Source: Candidatus Equimonas faecalis
GTDB lineage: Bacteria > Bacteroidota > Bacteroidia > Bacteroidales > Bacteroidaceae
Length of the DNA stretch: 64,000 bases
Assembly: GCA_018066245.1 (NCBI GenBank)
Contig: JAGHRT010000033.1
Coordinates: forward strand, 1-64,000
Direction: 5' to 3'
Shown: positions 1-9,557 of the stretch, piece by piece
Position numbering within the stretch: position 1 is the stretch's first letter
Layout: each line of letters begins with the position of its first letter
Translations under genes and position numbers: made by a program
The notes under the pieces: model-generated
Told to the model about the DNA's origin: nothing
Database searches by the model: none
Seen by the model: only the letters and a program-made list of their open reading frames with translations

Positions 1-3000
1 GCGACCGGTGATGTCGTAGAGGCCTTCGAGAGAAGACGACTGCTGCGTTATCTGCTGCATGATAGAGGTTGCCTCTTCATCCTCTCCAAGAACAAACATA
101 CGAATCTCAGCAGGGCTGTTAGAGTCACCACCATAAAGATCGGTGGACTCGGTGTTTATATGCCAACGGTAGGCATTTACACCCGTCGTCAGCTTTGTTG
201 CCTTGCTATAGCTTCCAGACTTATTCAGGTAGAACCAGCCCGTATCACCCTCATAGCGCTTGTAAGAACCTGTGAAGGTGAATTTGGTGGTAGAGGTGTT
301 TATGACAAAAGAGGTCTCCTTTGTCTTCTTCAAGCCGGTAGCCTCAAAGGTTATCGCCTCACGCGTGGTGGGCTTTACGACATAGGGAACATTGGCCTTG
401 ACCACATCGCCTGTGTTCATCTTGCTAACGATGATAGCGAGAACGCCATCTGCAGCTTCTGCAACAATCTTGCCGCGATCATTAACATAAGCCATCTGAA
501 GAATCTTGGCAAACGTGATGTCATTGGTGACAGTGGTTTCGAAAGGTACATACCAAGCCTGGTAACCAGAGGTTCCAGTGAAGTCACGCGTGTAGGTGAC
601 ATTTACGTTGTCAATGTCGGCAGGAATTACCAGTGCTGTGGTGCCAGCATCAACGAGGTTGATGTCGTCGCCCTTATAGAACTCGGTCTCTTCGCCGTTG
701 ATGATATAGCTGGCGACAACTTCTGCAGGAGCGGTGCAAGTTACAGTGTAAGTGGCGGTTATTCCGGCAACAACTACTTCAGACATCGTATTATAGTCCA
801 TCGTATAGAATGCACCTTCAGGAATGCTGAGCTTCCATTCACCATCTGTAATTTCTGCCGTGGGGAAGGTGATTTCATAATACGCCCCTGTCTCTTCGTT
901 CATTGCGATGGACGTTGCTGTAATGACAGTAGATTCTTTGGTAAGAGTGGGATATACAGGATCTCTTTCCATATATTCTGCTGTCACGGGCATAAGTCCC
1001 TCTTCAACATCCTTACCCGTAAACTGGAGAGTAATGGTAGCCAAGTCATCAATGGAGGTGATTGTGGCACCGTCTGTAGGAGTGAGAGTATAGGGAACTT
1101 CTACGGTGGTCACGTTACTGTAAGTTACAGTAATCGTATAATTGGCAGCGTCCACGGCCATTTCAGACTTACACCCGGCTTTGGCAGAAGCTACAAGGCC
1201 TGTGGCATCGGTGAGCTGTTCGTCAACAATTATAAAATCTCCGTTTTCAAAATCAACATCATTGAAAGTTACAGTCTGGCCTTCTTCCGTCTGTACTTTG
1301 TAGGCATACTCACCAGTGAAGTTGAAGACGAAGTCGGTGGACCAACTTGTTTTGTCATTTTGAAGAATACCTTTCATTCCCGCTTCATCACTTCGTCCAT
1401 AACGTCCTCCTTTTAAAGTCTGAGTGGTAGCAGCTTGAGCATTCCAAGTGTTGTGAGTGACAATAGTCGTGCCAACAAGTTTACGAGCATCCTTAATGTC
1501 AAATTTAGTACCATCGTTAGTGTGCAGGTTCTCCTTCGTACTTATATTATAGAAGGCATAACCTTCAGAATCACTACCAGAGGCGAGCCATTTTGACGAT
1601 GTTTCCATAGGAGTTGCCTCGCCATTAATAGCAGTAAATCCTTCATATGTTCCTGCAACAAGATAATAAGGCACACCCATATGGTCGCTATTGACCGTAT
1701 AAACCTTACCATTTACAGGCACATCCCAAAGAATATTCGTGATTGTACCGCCTGTTGTCGTTTGACTTTGATTGTCAGTAGCGATATAGCGAACCGTATA
1801 GATACCGCTGGTTATATCCTTAATAGTATAGCCATTGTTGGAGTTAGGATTTCCTGCATATCCATAGTGATAATCAGAATAACGCACAGTGCCATCGGAG
1901 CCAAGAATATCCACACCGACAATATCTGTACGCTTATTGGATGTTCCATCCCACTTAAAAATTACGCTGAGATTGTCACCCTCATTGAAAGAATAAGTCT
2001 TCTCTATAATTCTAAGTTTAGTAGCATCACCAGCCTGAGTTATTGCAGAAATGCCAGCAGGTAATTCTACGCCATTCTTCCAAGCCGTCCAAGTATTGCC
2101 ATTGAGGGCACCATAGGCGATTACCTCATTGATATCATCTACGGGAGTTGTTTCCTCTCCCACCGTATATTTAGCAGCGAGTGCGGGCACGGGGGTATCG
2201 AGGTTTTCATCGTTTTCCACATAGAAAGTGCCGGAGGGGATAGACAGCGTATAGGTGCCGTCGTCGATAGTTGCTGCGCCGAAGTTGATGTTGAACTTGC
2301 CATCCACCTCGGTGTCCTTGGTGATTGTACCTTCAATGGCGCCTTCGCCGGCGGCCTTCAGCCTGGGAGCGTTAAACTTGCCATTCTGAACCTTTGTCTG
2401 GGCGGGGGCTTCATCCTTCACAAGGTAGGCGATTTGCTTTGTAGGCTCAGCGTTCAGTTTCACCTTGGCTGCGTTAGAGCCCTTGAAGGTGATGGCCAGG
2501 GCAGAGAGTTCGCTTACCGTAACTTGAGAGTTGGGCTCCAAACTGAGAGTGGAAGAAGGAACCTCAACCACCTCTATGAGTTCCCATTGAGTTGCGCCGG
2601 CTGACTTTTCCCATCCCACGAGTTTATTGGAAGCGTCAATATGGCCATACTGGTAATTGCCGCCATTCTGCTGCTTGAATACGACATGGCCGTTATCCAG
2701 CATTTCAAACTCAAAGGTGGTGGTATTGTCTGCTGACAGTGTCACGGCAGCACTTTGGCTGATGTTGCCCATATAAGTGCCCGTGCCTACATTTTTCAGC
2801 TTAAGACCACCTTCTCCATTGTCTTCTACATACCACAAGGTACCATTACCCGTACCATCTTCTATGCTGTTAATACCCGTTCCGTTGGCATTCAGATACT
2901 TGTTGTATTGACAGTTGCGCAAACGGATATATTCACCGGCCACATTCACGTTAAAATAATCTTGAACTGCGGCATTCAAGGCATCATAGTTGGAGGTAGT

Positions 3001-6000
3001 AGGACTGGTCTTGTAAGCTGCAGCCAGAGCAATTATGTTTTCATCTCCATAACTATGTGTGGAGAAGTAGGGATCCACGCCATTGGTGAGGTAAGTGTTT
3101 TTCTCGGATTCGGAGAGCTCGCCATAGGTATAGGCATTGCCCGTGATTCTCTCAATGCTCAATTCCTTGAACACCATGTCGTAGCCGCTGTTGTGTTCGT
3201 TTTCCTCATAGAAGAAGGCAACGTGGTCGTTCTTCATCTGGCACATGGTGCTGTAGGCAGAGGTGGTGTAGCTGATGGGGAACAGCGTCCAGTTGTTGGC
3301 AGCCAGTTCGGCAGCTGTGCGGTACTTGGAGAGGTCGGTGAGTTCCTTGTAGTAGATACCTACATTGCGGCGGTCGCTGGCAGCGGGGATGGATTGCAGA
3401 AGGAGATAGGTCTTCTGGTTGTCGGAGGCGCGGGTAACGGGCACGACGAGGATTTCGCCATTGCAGTCAGCACCATAGGTGCCATTGTTGTTGGCGTTTG
3501 AATTAACCTGAGAGCCCCAATAGCCTTTGGCGGCTTTGGTGTCGGTGTAGTGGAAGATGTTGTAGATGCGGCCACCACCTGTGCGGCTACTGATAAGCAC
3601 GCTGCCGTCGGGCAGTTCATCAGCCTTGGGCTCGTTGCCGCCGTTGATGGGGTTGTGATCGGGGTCGCCGAGCATGTGCCATGTTACGCCGAAATCATCG
3701 GAGTACCACACATAGTTCATAGTTTGGGCTCCCGTTCCTGTGCCATCGGGGCTTACGCGGGTGAGGGAAGCGCAGTAGAGGCGATAGTATTCGCCCACCT
3801 TGATGGTCTTGCTCTGGCTGATTTTTCCAGAACCGATGAAGAAGGAAGCCAGTTTGGCACCCGTGCGCTTGTCAATCTGGTTCATCACCTGCTCGGAGAG
3901 GTCCACGTATGTGCTGGACCAATGTTCGCCGTTGTCCTCGGAATACCAGCGTGACCAGCCCTGATGGTTGCTGTGGGTGCCGTTAGGGTAGCTCACGTTG
4001 CCGCAGCAGGAGGTTACCATAATCTTGCCCGTGGCCTGATCGCAAACGATGCAAGGGTCGCCAAAAGCGGTGAAGGTGGGAGATTCAATACAAGCCTGAA
4101 GGGTCTGGATGTCGCCCCAGTGGCCATCAGCATACTTCTTACGGAAACGGAGGTCAAGTTTACCATTGTTGGCCATGCCGATGTCGGCCTTGGAATAGCG
4201 GTAGTCGCTCACGAACACGAGGTCGCCGTTCTTGGCCTGAGCCACAGCGGGGATACGATAAGGCGTGCCGCTGGCGGGAGTCTCGAACACCTTGGTGCCG
4301 GGGACACCATCTACATAGATAACCCCATCGCCCACAGTAATGGTGGCGTTGGCTACGGAAGCAGTAAAGTCGGAAGCAGTAGGATATGCATCGATGCCGA
4401 AGAAGAACACGCCGTTGTTATAAACCTTATCAAGGCCGTAGTTGGCGGTGCCGTTGTAAGTAACCTGAACATCCTCGGCAGTACCTACCGCCTTGACTGT
4501 ATAAGTCTTCAGATTGAGAACATCCAAATCGACTGCAGAGAACTGGTAAGAGGGGTAGGAGCCCTGGACATAACCCACGTAATTGACAGCGTTGGAAGTC
4601 TGGGGAATCCAGCTATGGCGGTCATTACCTGATGAACCACTGCTCATTACAATGCGCGTTTTCTGGCTACCGGTGAAGTAGATTTGGTAAATCTGCGAAG
4701 CGGTCAGGCTGCTAGTGCCATCGTAGGTCATGTAGCGGCCATTGGCCGTCTGGAGGTTGATGTTGTTGGTATTGTTGTTGTTGGACCCCGTCTTCGTAAC
4801 ATAAACAAAGGTCTTGACCAACTCATCCACGCTGGTGGCGGTCTTCTTCACGGAGAAGCCTGCGGGATACTTGTTGCCGTTTACCGTTACCTCATCGGCG
4901 TATGCCGTGAGAAGGGCGGGGTCGGAAGTAGCCGTACCACTGCCATTCATATAGTCGGCAATCTGGTACCAGCCCGTCTGGGTGTCCAGCAGATTGATGG
5001 GAGAGAACGTGGGAGCCGAAACCTCGGGAGCAGGAATCTCACCTTCCACCTCTTCAAGGACGAAGTCGGTGGTCCAGCCGCTATTCTCATTGTATTGCTG
5101 ATTGGTATATTGTCCACCTGACACAGTACCATTCTTATTAATGGCCGCATTGCGTGTACCTTCAGCAATGGTCACGGTGCCCTCTGTCAAGCCCGCATTG
5201 ATATTCAGCGTGTGAGAGCTCGTGGCCAACTTGAAGCCACCATCTACATACAGATACTTGGTGGGGTCAGACGCGCTCTTGAAACCAGAACCCGTGTAAG
5301 TCCACAGGGCACTATAGCCACCAGGGAGATAGGTGCGGGCCACCAGGGTACCGTTATAGTTCACGAGGTTGCGACCTTTAGCACCGCTGGAGAAGCTGGC
5401 CTTGATGGTGTAGTTCTTGTTGGTCGTAGGCTTGTTGATATTGAGCAGCTGGGCATTGAGAACCGTGTTGAAAGTGTTGGTGGCACTCGTGAGGTTCGCC
5501 TCAGTTGCGTCGGTGTTGGCCAGCACGGCGTAGGCGGTCGTGATGGCTGAGGCCAGAGTGGTTTCCACGCTCTGGGGATATTCGCCTATTCCGGTGCCTA
5601 TGCGCAGGCTCTTGGCCTTGTTCACGGCGGTGTTGAGGGCCGTGCGAGCCTCAAAGACTTGCTTGTTGGCGGCAGCCTGTGCGTCGGTGAGAGTGGTGCA
5701 ACCGTCAATGTGCTTGGCCAGTTCCTGAGCCACCTTCACATAGCCCATGCCGTAGATGTAGTCGCCGCTGAAATAATTGCCATTGGCTTTGCCGCTGCTA
5801 GCCAGGGCGGTGTAGATGTCGATGTAGAAAATGCTGCTACCGTTAGCCTTGCTCTGTAGCCAAGTGTTAAAGTCGATGATGCGCTGATTGGCGGAGCTTC
5901 TCGGCATAAGGCTTACGAGGTAGATAGGCGTACCAGGAGCCTTCTGCTGCAATTTGGTAATAAGGGCTTGGTAGTTGCTTTCCACGGTATTCAAAGCCGT

Positions 6001-6990
6001 GTTGCCGTTTACGTCGCCCGTGCCGGTGTAGAGGAGGATTTTGCTGGGAGTAGCCTTGCTTACGCCACTGACGGAAGCAAATGTTGCATCCACAAGGCCG
6101 CTGGTGGTGGCGATGTCGCCGCCATAGCCCCAGCCGGTGCCGCGGTTCTTGACGTTGGCGTTCTTCAGGAGCTCGTTCCATTCGCCGTTCTTCACCATCT
6201 CATCGCCGAAGAAGAGGATGTCATTACTCGTGATGGGCTGCACGCTGAAATAGGTGGCACGCATACCATTGCTGCCGCCGAGGCCACCCATATTCTGAAC
6301 GGTCTCGGTGTTGCTGGGATAGACGCAGGAGAATGTGGCACCCGTGTTTCCCTCGTTGAGGTAGGGCAGGATGGCCTCGCACCAAATTTTGTAGCCGTAG
6401 GCTTTTAGGTGGAGATTGTCGGCGGAGTAACTGCCACCGCTGCGAATGCCGCCCAACTCGCTGTAGAGATCGATGTAGGTGCAGTTGATTGTCTTCGTTG
6501 CGATGGCTTCAATCAGCTCGTTGGCGGCTTGGATGGTCGTCAGCGTCTTGTAGGCTTGGTCCTTGGCAGGCAGGATGCTCTGCAAGTAGATTTTGGTGTT
6601 GGGACTCTCATTGCGGATGATGTCCACGGTCTTCTGGATGTTGGCAGCGATGCTCTGCTCCGTGTAACTGGTGCCGAGGTCGTTGGTACCGATTTTGATG
6701 AAGACTTTGGCAGGCTTGAAGCGCACCCAGCTCTCTACGTTGTCGAGGACTTCGTAGCTGTAACCGCCGCTGTTGCCACGGTTTACGATGCGTGGGTCGT
6801 TGCCGAAGGCTTCCGTCCAGTTGTGCATGTCGGTGATAGAGTTGCCCACGAACACGATAGAGTTCTCAGGCAGAGCCATCACTTTCCATGAATCATAGCG
6901 GTGCTTGCGGAAGGCTTCATCCGCCTGCACGTTTACTGTGCTGGCCACAGCCAACAGAGTAAGCCATAAGAGGGCAATGATTTTTTTCAT
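1..6990 (-). CDS. Giant secreted sialidase with two N-terminal SGNH-esterase domains (3' end outside window)
   Basis: The reading frame is open from ATG at 6990 to base 1 (2330 codons); only a short C-terminal tail is missing, since the last residues (EGLYDITGR) resemble the usual Bacteroidales C-terminal motif. There is a signal peptide at about residues 1-23. SGNH domain 1 (about 40-215) has VGNSI with Ser51, GTND at 101-104 and DNLH with Asp191/His194. SGNH domain 2 (about 250-430) is degenerate: GDEM and GTGD replace the Ser and Asn motifs. A helical, lectin-like stretch follows. The sialidase (GH33-type) domain at about 900-1300 has YRIP near 910 and Asp boxes near 958, 1015 (SEDNGEHW) and 1097 (SDDFGVTW). 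Beta-rich modules fill the rest. By family knowledge the esterase removes O-acetyl groups from sialic acid so that the sialidase can release it; coupling of the two here is inferred. It probably acts outside the cell on mucins. Confidence 0.85.
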   Translation of the reverse strand, partial: MKKIIALLWLTLLAVASTVNVQADEAFRKHRYDSWKVMALPENSIVFVGNSITDMHNWTEAFGNDPRIVNRGNSGGYSYEVLDNVESWVRFKPAKVFIKIGTNDLGTSYTEQSIAANIQKTVDIIRNESPNTKIYLQSILPAKDQAYKTLTTIQAANELIEAIATKTINCTYIDLYSELGGIRSGGSYSADNLHLKAYGYKIWCEAILPYLNEGNTGATFSCVYPSNTETVQNMGGLGGSNGMRATYFSVQPITSNDILFFGDEMVKNGEWNELLKNANVKNRGTGWGYGGDIATTSGLVDATFASVSGVSKATPSKILLYTGTGDVNGNTALNTVESNYQALITKLQQKAPGTPIYLVSLMPRSSANQRIIDFNTWLQSKANGSSIFYIDIYTALASSGKANGNYFSGDYIYGMGYVKVAQELAKHIDGCTTLTDAQAAANKQVFEARTALNTAVNKAKSLRIGTGIGEYPQSVETTLASAITTAYAVLANTDATEANLTSATNTFNTVLNAQLLNINKPTTNKNYTIKASFSSGAKGRNLVNYNGTLVARTYLPGGYSALWTYTGSGFKSASDPTKYLYVDGGFKLATSSHTLNINAGLTEGTVTIAEGTRNAAINKNGTVSGGQYTNQQYNENSGWTTDFVLEEVEGEIPAPEVSAPTFSPINLLDTQTGWYQIADYMNGSGTATSDPALLTAYADEVTVNGNKYPAGFSVKKTATSVDELVKTFVYVTKTGSNNNNTNNINLQTANGRYMTYDGTSSLTASQIYQIYFTGSQKTRIVMSSGSSGNDRHSWIPQTSNAVNYVGYVQGSYPSYQFSAVDLDVLNLKTYTVKAVGTAEDVQVTYNGTANYGLDKVYNNGVFFFGIDAYPTASDFTASVANATITVGDGVIYVDGVPGTKVFETPASGTPYRIPAVAQAKNGDLVFVSDYRYSKADIGMANNGKLDLRFRKKYADGHWGDIQTLQACIESPTFTAFGDPCIVCDQATGKIMVTSCCGNVSYPNGTHSNHQGWSRWYSEDNGEHWSSTYVDLSEQVMNQIDKRTGAKLASFFIGSGKISQSKTIKVGEYYRLYCASLTRVSPDGTGTGAQTMNYVWYSDDFGVTWHMLGDPDHNPINGGNEPKADELPDGSVLISSRTGGGRIYNIFHYTDTKAAKGYWGSQVNSNANNNGTYGADCNGEILVVPVTRASDNQKTYLLLQSIPAASDRRNVGIYYKELTDLSKYRTAAELAANNWTLFPISYTTSAYSTMCQMKNDHVAFFYEENEHNSGYDMVFKELSIERITGNAYTYGELSESEKNTYLTNGVDPYFSTHSYGDENIIALAAAYKTSPTTSNYDALNAAVQDYFNVNVAGEYIRLRNCQYNKYLNANGTGINSIEDGTGNGTLWYVEDNGEGGLKLKNVGTGTYMGNISQSAAVTLSADNTTTFEFEMLDNGHVVFKQQNGGNYQYGHIDASNKLVGWEKSAGATQWELIEVVEVPSSTLSLEPNSQVTVSELSALAITFKGSNAAKVKLNAEPTKQIAYLVKDEAPAQTKVQNGKFNAPRLKAAGEGAIEGTITKDTEVDGKFNINFGAATIDDGTYTLSIPSGTFYVENDENLDTPVPALAAKYTVGEETTPVDDINEVIAYGALNGNTWTAWKNGVELPAGISAITQAGDATKLRIIEKTYSFNEGDNLSVIFKWDGTSNKRTDIVGVDILGSDGTVRYSDYHYGYAGNPNSNNGYTIKDITSGIYTVRYIATDNQSQTTTGGTITNILWDVPVNGKVYTVNSDHMGVPYYLVAGTYEGFTAINGEATPMETSSKWLASGSDSEGYAFYNISTKENLHTNDGTKFDIKDARKLVGTTIVTHNTWNAQAATTQTLKGGRYGRSDEAGMKGILQNDKTSWSTDFVFNFTGEYAYKVQTEEGQTVTFNDVDFENGDFIIVDEQLTDATGLVASAKAGCKSEMAVDAANYTITVTYSNVTTVEVPYTLTPTDGATITSIDDLATITLQFTGKDVEEGLMPVTAEYMERDPVYPTLTKESTVITATSIAMNEETGAYYEITFPTAEITDGEWKLSIPEGAFYTMDYNTMSEVVVAGITATYTVTCTAPAEVVASYIINGEETEFYKGDDINLVDAGTTALVIPADIDNVNVTYTRDFTGTSGYQAWYVPFETTVTNDITFAKILQMAYVNDRGKIVAEAADGVLAIIVSKMNTGDVVKANVPYVVKPTTREAITFEATGLKKTKETSFVINTSTTKFTFTGSYKRYEGDTGWFYLNKSGSYSKATKLTTGVNAYRWHINTESTDLYGGDSNSPAEIRMFVLGEDEEATSIMQQITQQSSSLEGLYDITGR

Positions 6991-7060
6991 TTGTGAAAGG
7001 GTTATGAGTGATTGTGTTAATAAAAAGATGTTCGGATTGGGGAAGGGGATTTTTAGCGCA

Positions 7061-7070
7061 GCAAAGTTAC
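7061..7070 (-). promoter_or_regulatory. Promoter -7 element for the sialidase gene
   Basis: On the minus strand this reads GTAACTTTGC, a perfect Bacteroidetes TAnnTTTG box, 70 bases upstream of the sialidase start. I see no clear -33 TTG at the right distance. Confidence 0.55.
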
Positions 7071-7287
7071 GATTATTTTTCAATAAGTTGCACATTATTG
7101 CATAGGAAATTTGCATTTTTACCTCACCAGAGAGGTGTAATCGATACGCCTGGATTGCAAAGTAACACGCCGAGACGTAGAAGGACATGCCATCCTCCGA
7201 TGCAGAGTCGTGCATTTTGTGCTACATTTCCTACACCCGGCGACACATGAGGCCGGTCGGAATCTGCCTTCAAGCGGGAAAGGGCAG

Positions 7288-7376
7288 AACCAGTGTATAG
7301 GGTAGGAAAAACCAGTATAGGGAGTAGGAAAAACTAGTGTAGGGAGTAAGAAAAACTAGTGTAGGGAGTAGGAAAG
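7288..7376. repeat. Array B1: 22-bp periodic repeat, about four units
   Basis: Units alternate a 12-bp arm (AGTGTAGGGAGT and variants) with the 10-bp core AGGAAAAACT. The array lies in the 694-bp gene-free gap between the sialidase and the EEP protein (6991-7684). Apart from two promoters I see nothing else in that gap. The same core occurs in the arrays at 20.1, 23.7, 25.6, 28.5 and 37.6 kb. Confidence 0.8.
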
Positions 7377-7585
7377 AGGCTGGGAGGGCCGGAGAATACA
7401 AGCGGGTAACAAGAAAACTGGAAAGGGTTTATAGTTTTAAGTAATTAACAAGAAAACAGATAGATACGCACAGTTTTCGTGGTTTTGTCGGAGCGCTTTA
7501 TCACAGCGGCTGCAAAGCGAAGGTAACAAACAGGGACGTAAAAGACATTTTTCGGGGGTACAATGGCATTTTTCGGGGGAGTACG

Positions 7586-7617
7586 TTGGGGAAAACGGAC
7601 AAGAGCGCCTACTTTTG
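7586..7617 (+). promoter_or_regulatory. Promoter for the EEP-domain gene
   Basis: TTG at 7586-7588 and TACTTTTG at 7610-7617 are 21 bases apart, matching the Bacteroidetes -33/-7 pattern, about 70 bases upstream of the chosen start. Confidence 0.6.
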
Positions 7618-7684
7618 CACCCGTCAGCCGGTTTTCACGGCCGACAGACACAACCAACCTCCCAAAACCTTAAATCACAGTACC

Positions 7685-9343
7685 ATGAAAAACACCAATC
7701 AAACTTCTTCCATGGCTTTGCACACGGACGCTGCCCACGAGAGTTTCAGAAAGGACGTGCGCCTGATGACTTTTGGCATCCATCAGGGCGAGAGTGCCGA
7801 CGGGCGCAACACCTTGAGCGATCAGATTGCCCTGATTGCACATTGGAATGCCGACTTTGTGGCCTTGCAGGATGTACGGAAGAACTCCGGCCATGCCGAG
7901 GTTGAAGATCAGGCAGCTACTATCGCTGCGGCCTGCGGTATGCAAGCGTGCTTTGCTGCGGCCGGCAGCCTCAACGGCAAGGAGGTGGGCGTGGCCTTGC
8001 TGAGCCGACAACGTCCCCACGCAATTAGCCGTTTCCGCCTTGCGGGAAGTGAAAGGCAAGGTGTGGTGCTGATTGGCGAATACGCCGATTTTGCGGTGGC
8101 CGCCGTGCAGTTGCCGGACGTGGAAGCCGGACGGATGGAAGCCATCGGGCTGATGGAAACCGAGGCCCGCAGGATGGGCAAACCCTTTCTGATGGCCGGC
8201 CTCTTGGGCGATGTACCCGGGGGCAACACACTCAATAGATTTGAAGAGAGTTTCAAGATACTGAACGACAGTTTCCTGCCCAATGCTCCCGCCGATTGTC
8301 CGAAGAAGTGTGCCAGCTATGCGGGCTTCTTCGCAGGCAACGGCTTCAAATGCCTCACTTCGCTGCAACAAGTGGTGGATGCCGTGGGGCTGTCGGACCA
8401 TTGTCCTGTGGTGGTGGAGGCCAAAGTGGCCGATGCGGCCAGCGACTTGGCATTGGATACCGAGGACACGGACGAGGCTTGCACCTACACCGTGCCAGAG
8501 AAGCAGGAAGGCCTGCGCCTGATGAGCTTCAACATACGCCACGGCGCAGACATGTATCTGAGAATGAACCTTAAACGACAGACGGAGGTTATCCGTCGCT
8601 GGAATCCCGACTTCGTGCTCTTGCAGGAAGTGGACAAGTTCTGCACGCGCAGCGGCAACATGGACGAGGCCGGCGAAATGGCACGTGCGCTGGGTATGCA
8701 CGCCACCTTCGGCCATGCCATCGACCTTGGCAAAGGCGAGTACGGCGTGGCCGTGCTGAGCCGCGAGAAGCCCATAGGCGTGGAGCGCATCCCCCTGCCC
8801 AACAAGACGGAAGCCCGCGTGCTGCTGATTTGCGAGTTTGAGGATTGCTACGTGGCCTGCACGCACCTGTCCTACGACCGTGGCGAACACGGCGAACCCG
8901 TGGACCTTATACAGCGTGCCGCCGCCAGGGCACACAAGCCCTTCTTCATTGGCGGCGACTGGAACGATGAGCCTGGCAGCGACTTGCTGACGGCCATCAC
9001 GGAGCGGTTCAGCATCCTGAACAGCGACTGCTGCCTGTCCTATCCGGCCAACGCTCCCACGATGTGCATCGACTACCTCGCAGCCTACAACAACCTGTTG
9101 CTGGCCAAACAGCCCGTAGTGAAAATGCAGCAGGTGGCCGATGAACCCGTGGCCTCCGACCACAGGCCTGTGGTGGTGGACTTCTGTTTGGAAGACAAAC
9201 ACGCAGGCGTGAACCGCCGACTGGCCAATGCCGCTGAGCGCCGGCTGCCGAAAAAGCAGGACCAGAAGCGCACTACGGCCCGCAACCGCAAGCGCAACCG
9301 CTGCAAGGCAAAAGCCCTGAAAGCCGCAGACAGAATACTTTGA
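7685..9343 (+). CDS. Tandem endonuclease/exonuclease/phosphatase (EEP) domain protein, first copy degenerate
   Basis: 552 aa, starting at ATG 7685, just downstream of a consensus promoter; no signal peptide, so probably cytoplasmic. It holds two copies of the EEP fold (the DNase I/inositol phosphatase superfamily, metal-dependent phosphoesterases). The second copy (about residues 275-510) keeps the family motifs: MSFNIRHG, LLQEVD, GGDWNDEPG and SDHRPVVV. The first copy (about 20-255) aligns throughout but has MTFGIHQG, ALQDVR and AGLLGDVPG in their place, keeping only SDHCPVVV, so it has probably lost catalysis. The C-terminal 40 residues are very basic (KKQDQKRTTARNRKRNR), which could bind nucleic acid. 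The substrate cannot be told from sequence. It is a single-gene unit. Confidence 0.8.
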   Translation: MKNTNQTSSMALHTDAAHESFRKDVRLMTFGIHQGESADGRNTLSDQIALIAHWNADFVALQDVRKNSGHAEVEDQAATIAAACGMQACFAAAGSLNGKEVGVALLSRQRPHAISRFRLAGSERQGVVLIGEYADFAVAAVQLPDVEAGRMEAIGLMETEARRMGKPFLMAGLLGDVPGGNTLNRFEESFKILNDSFLPNAPADCPKKCASYAGFFAGNGFKCLTSLQQVVDAVGLSDHCPVVVEAKVADAASDLALDTEDTDEACTYTVPEKQEGLRLMSFNIRHGADMYLRMNLKRQTEVIRRWNPDFVLLQEVDKFCTRSGNMDEAGEMARALGMHATFGHAIDLGKGEYGVAVLSREKPIGVERIPLPNKTEARVLLICEFEDCYVACTHLSYDRGEHGEPVDLIQRAAARAHKPFFIGGDWNDEPGSDLLTAITERFSILNSDCCLSYPANAPTMCIDYLAAYNNLLLAKQPVVKMQQVADEPVASDHRPVVVDFCLEDKHAGVNRRLANAAERRLPKKQDQKRTTARNRKRNRCKAKALKAADRIL

Positions 9344-9497
9344 AGATAAGACGAAAAGAACCGGCACAAAAGCAAGTTAGTTAGTGATTTGGGTTTTGGA
9401 TGTGCGGCCACTCTGCAACTGGAGTGTGCCGCACCCTGTTTTTATGTACCAGCCGCCATGCGGAGTGCGCCGAACCGCAGGATTTCGCCACCGGGCC

Positions 9498-9528
9498 TTG
9501 CTTCTTTCAAAAAATAGTCCTAACTTTG
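9498..9528 (+). promoter_or_regulatory. Promoter for the Xer-type recombinase
   Basis: TTG at 9498-9500 and TAACTTTG at 9521-9528 with a 20-base spacer, 30 bases before the start codon. Confidence 0.65.
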
Positions 9529-9557
9529 CAAGCGGGAAATACTTACCGCCCCCTCCT

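Noticed and set aside
7670..9367. 565-codon open frame on the minus strand opposite the EEP gene
   Set aside because: It is antisense to a gene with clear domain motifs, has no family features, and arises from the GC-rich codon pattern.
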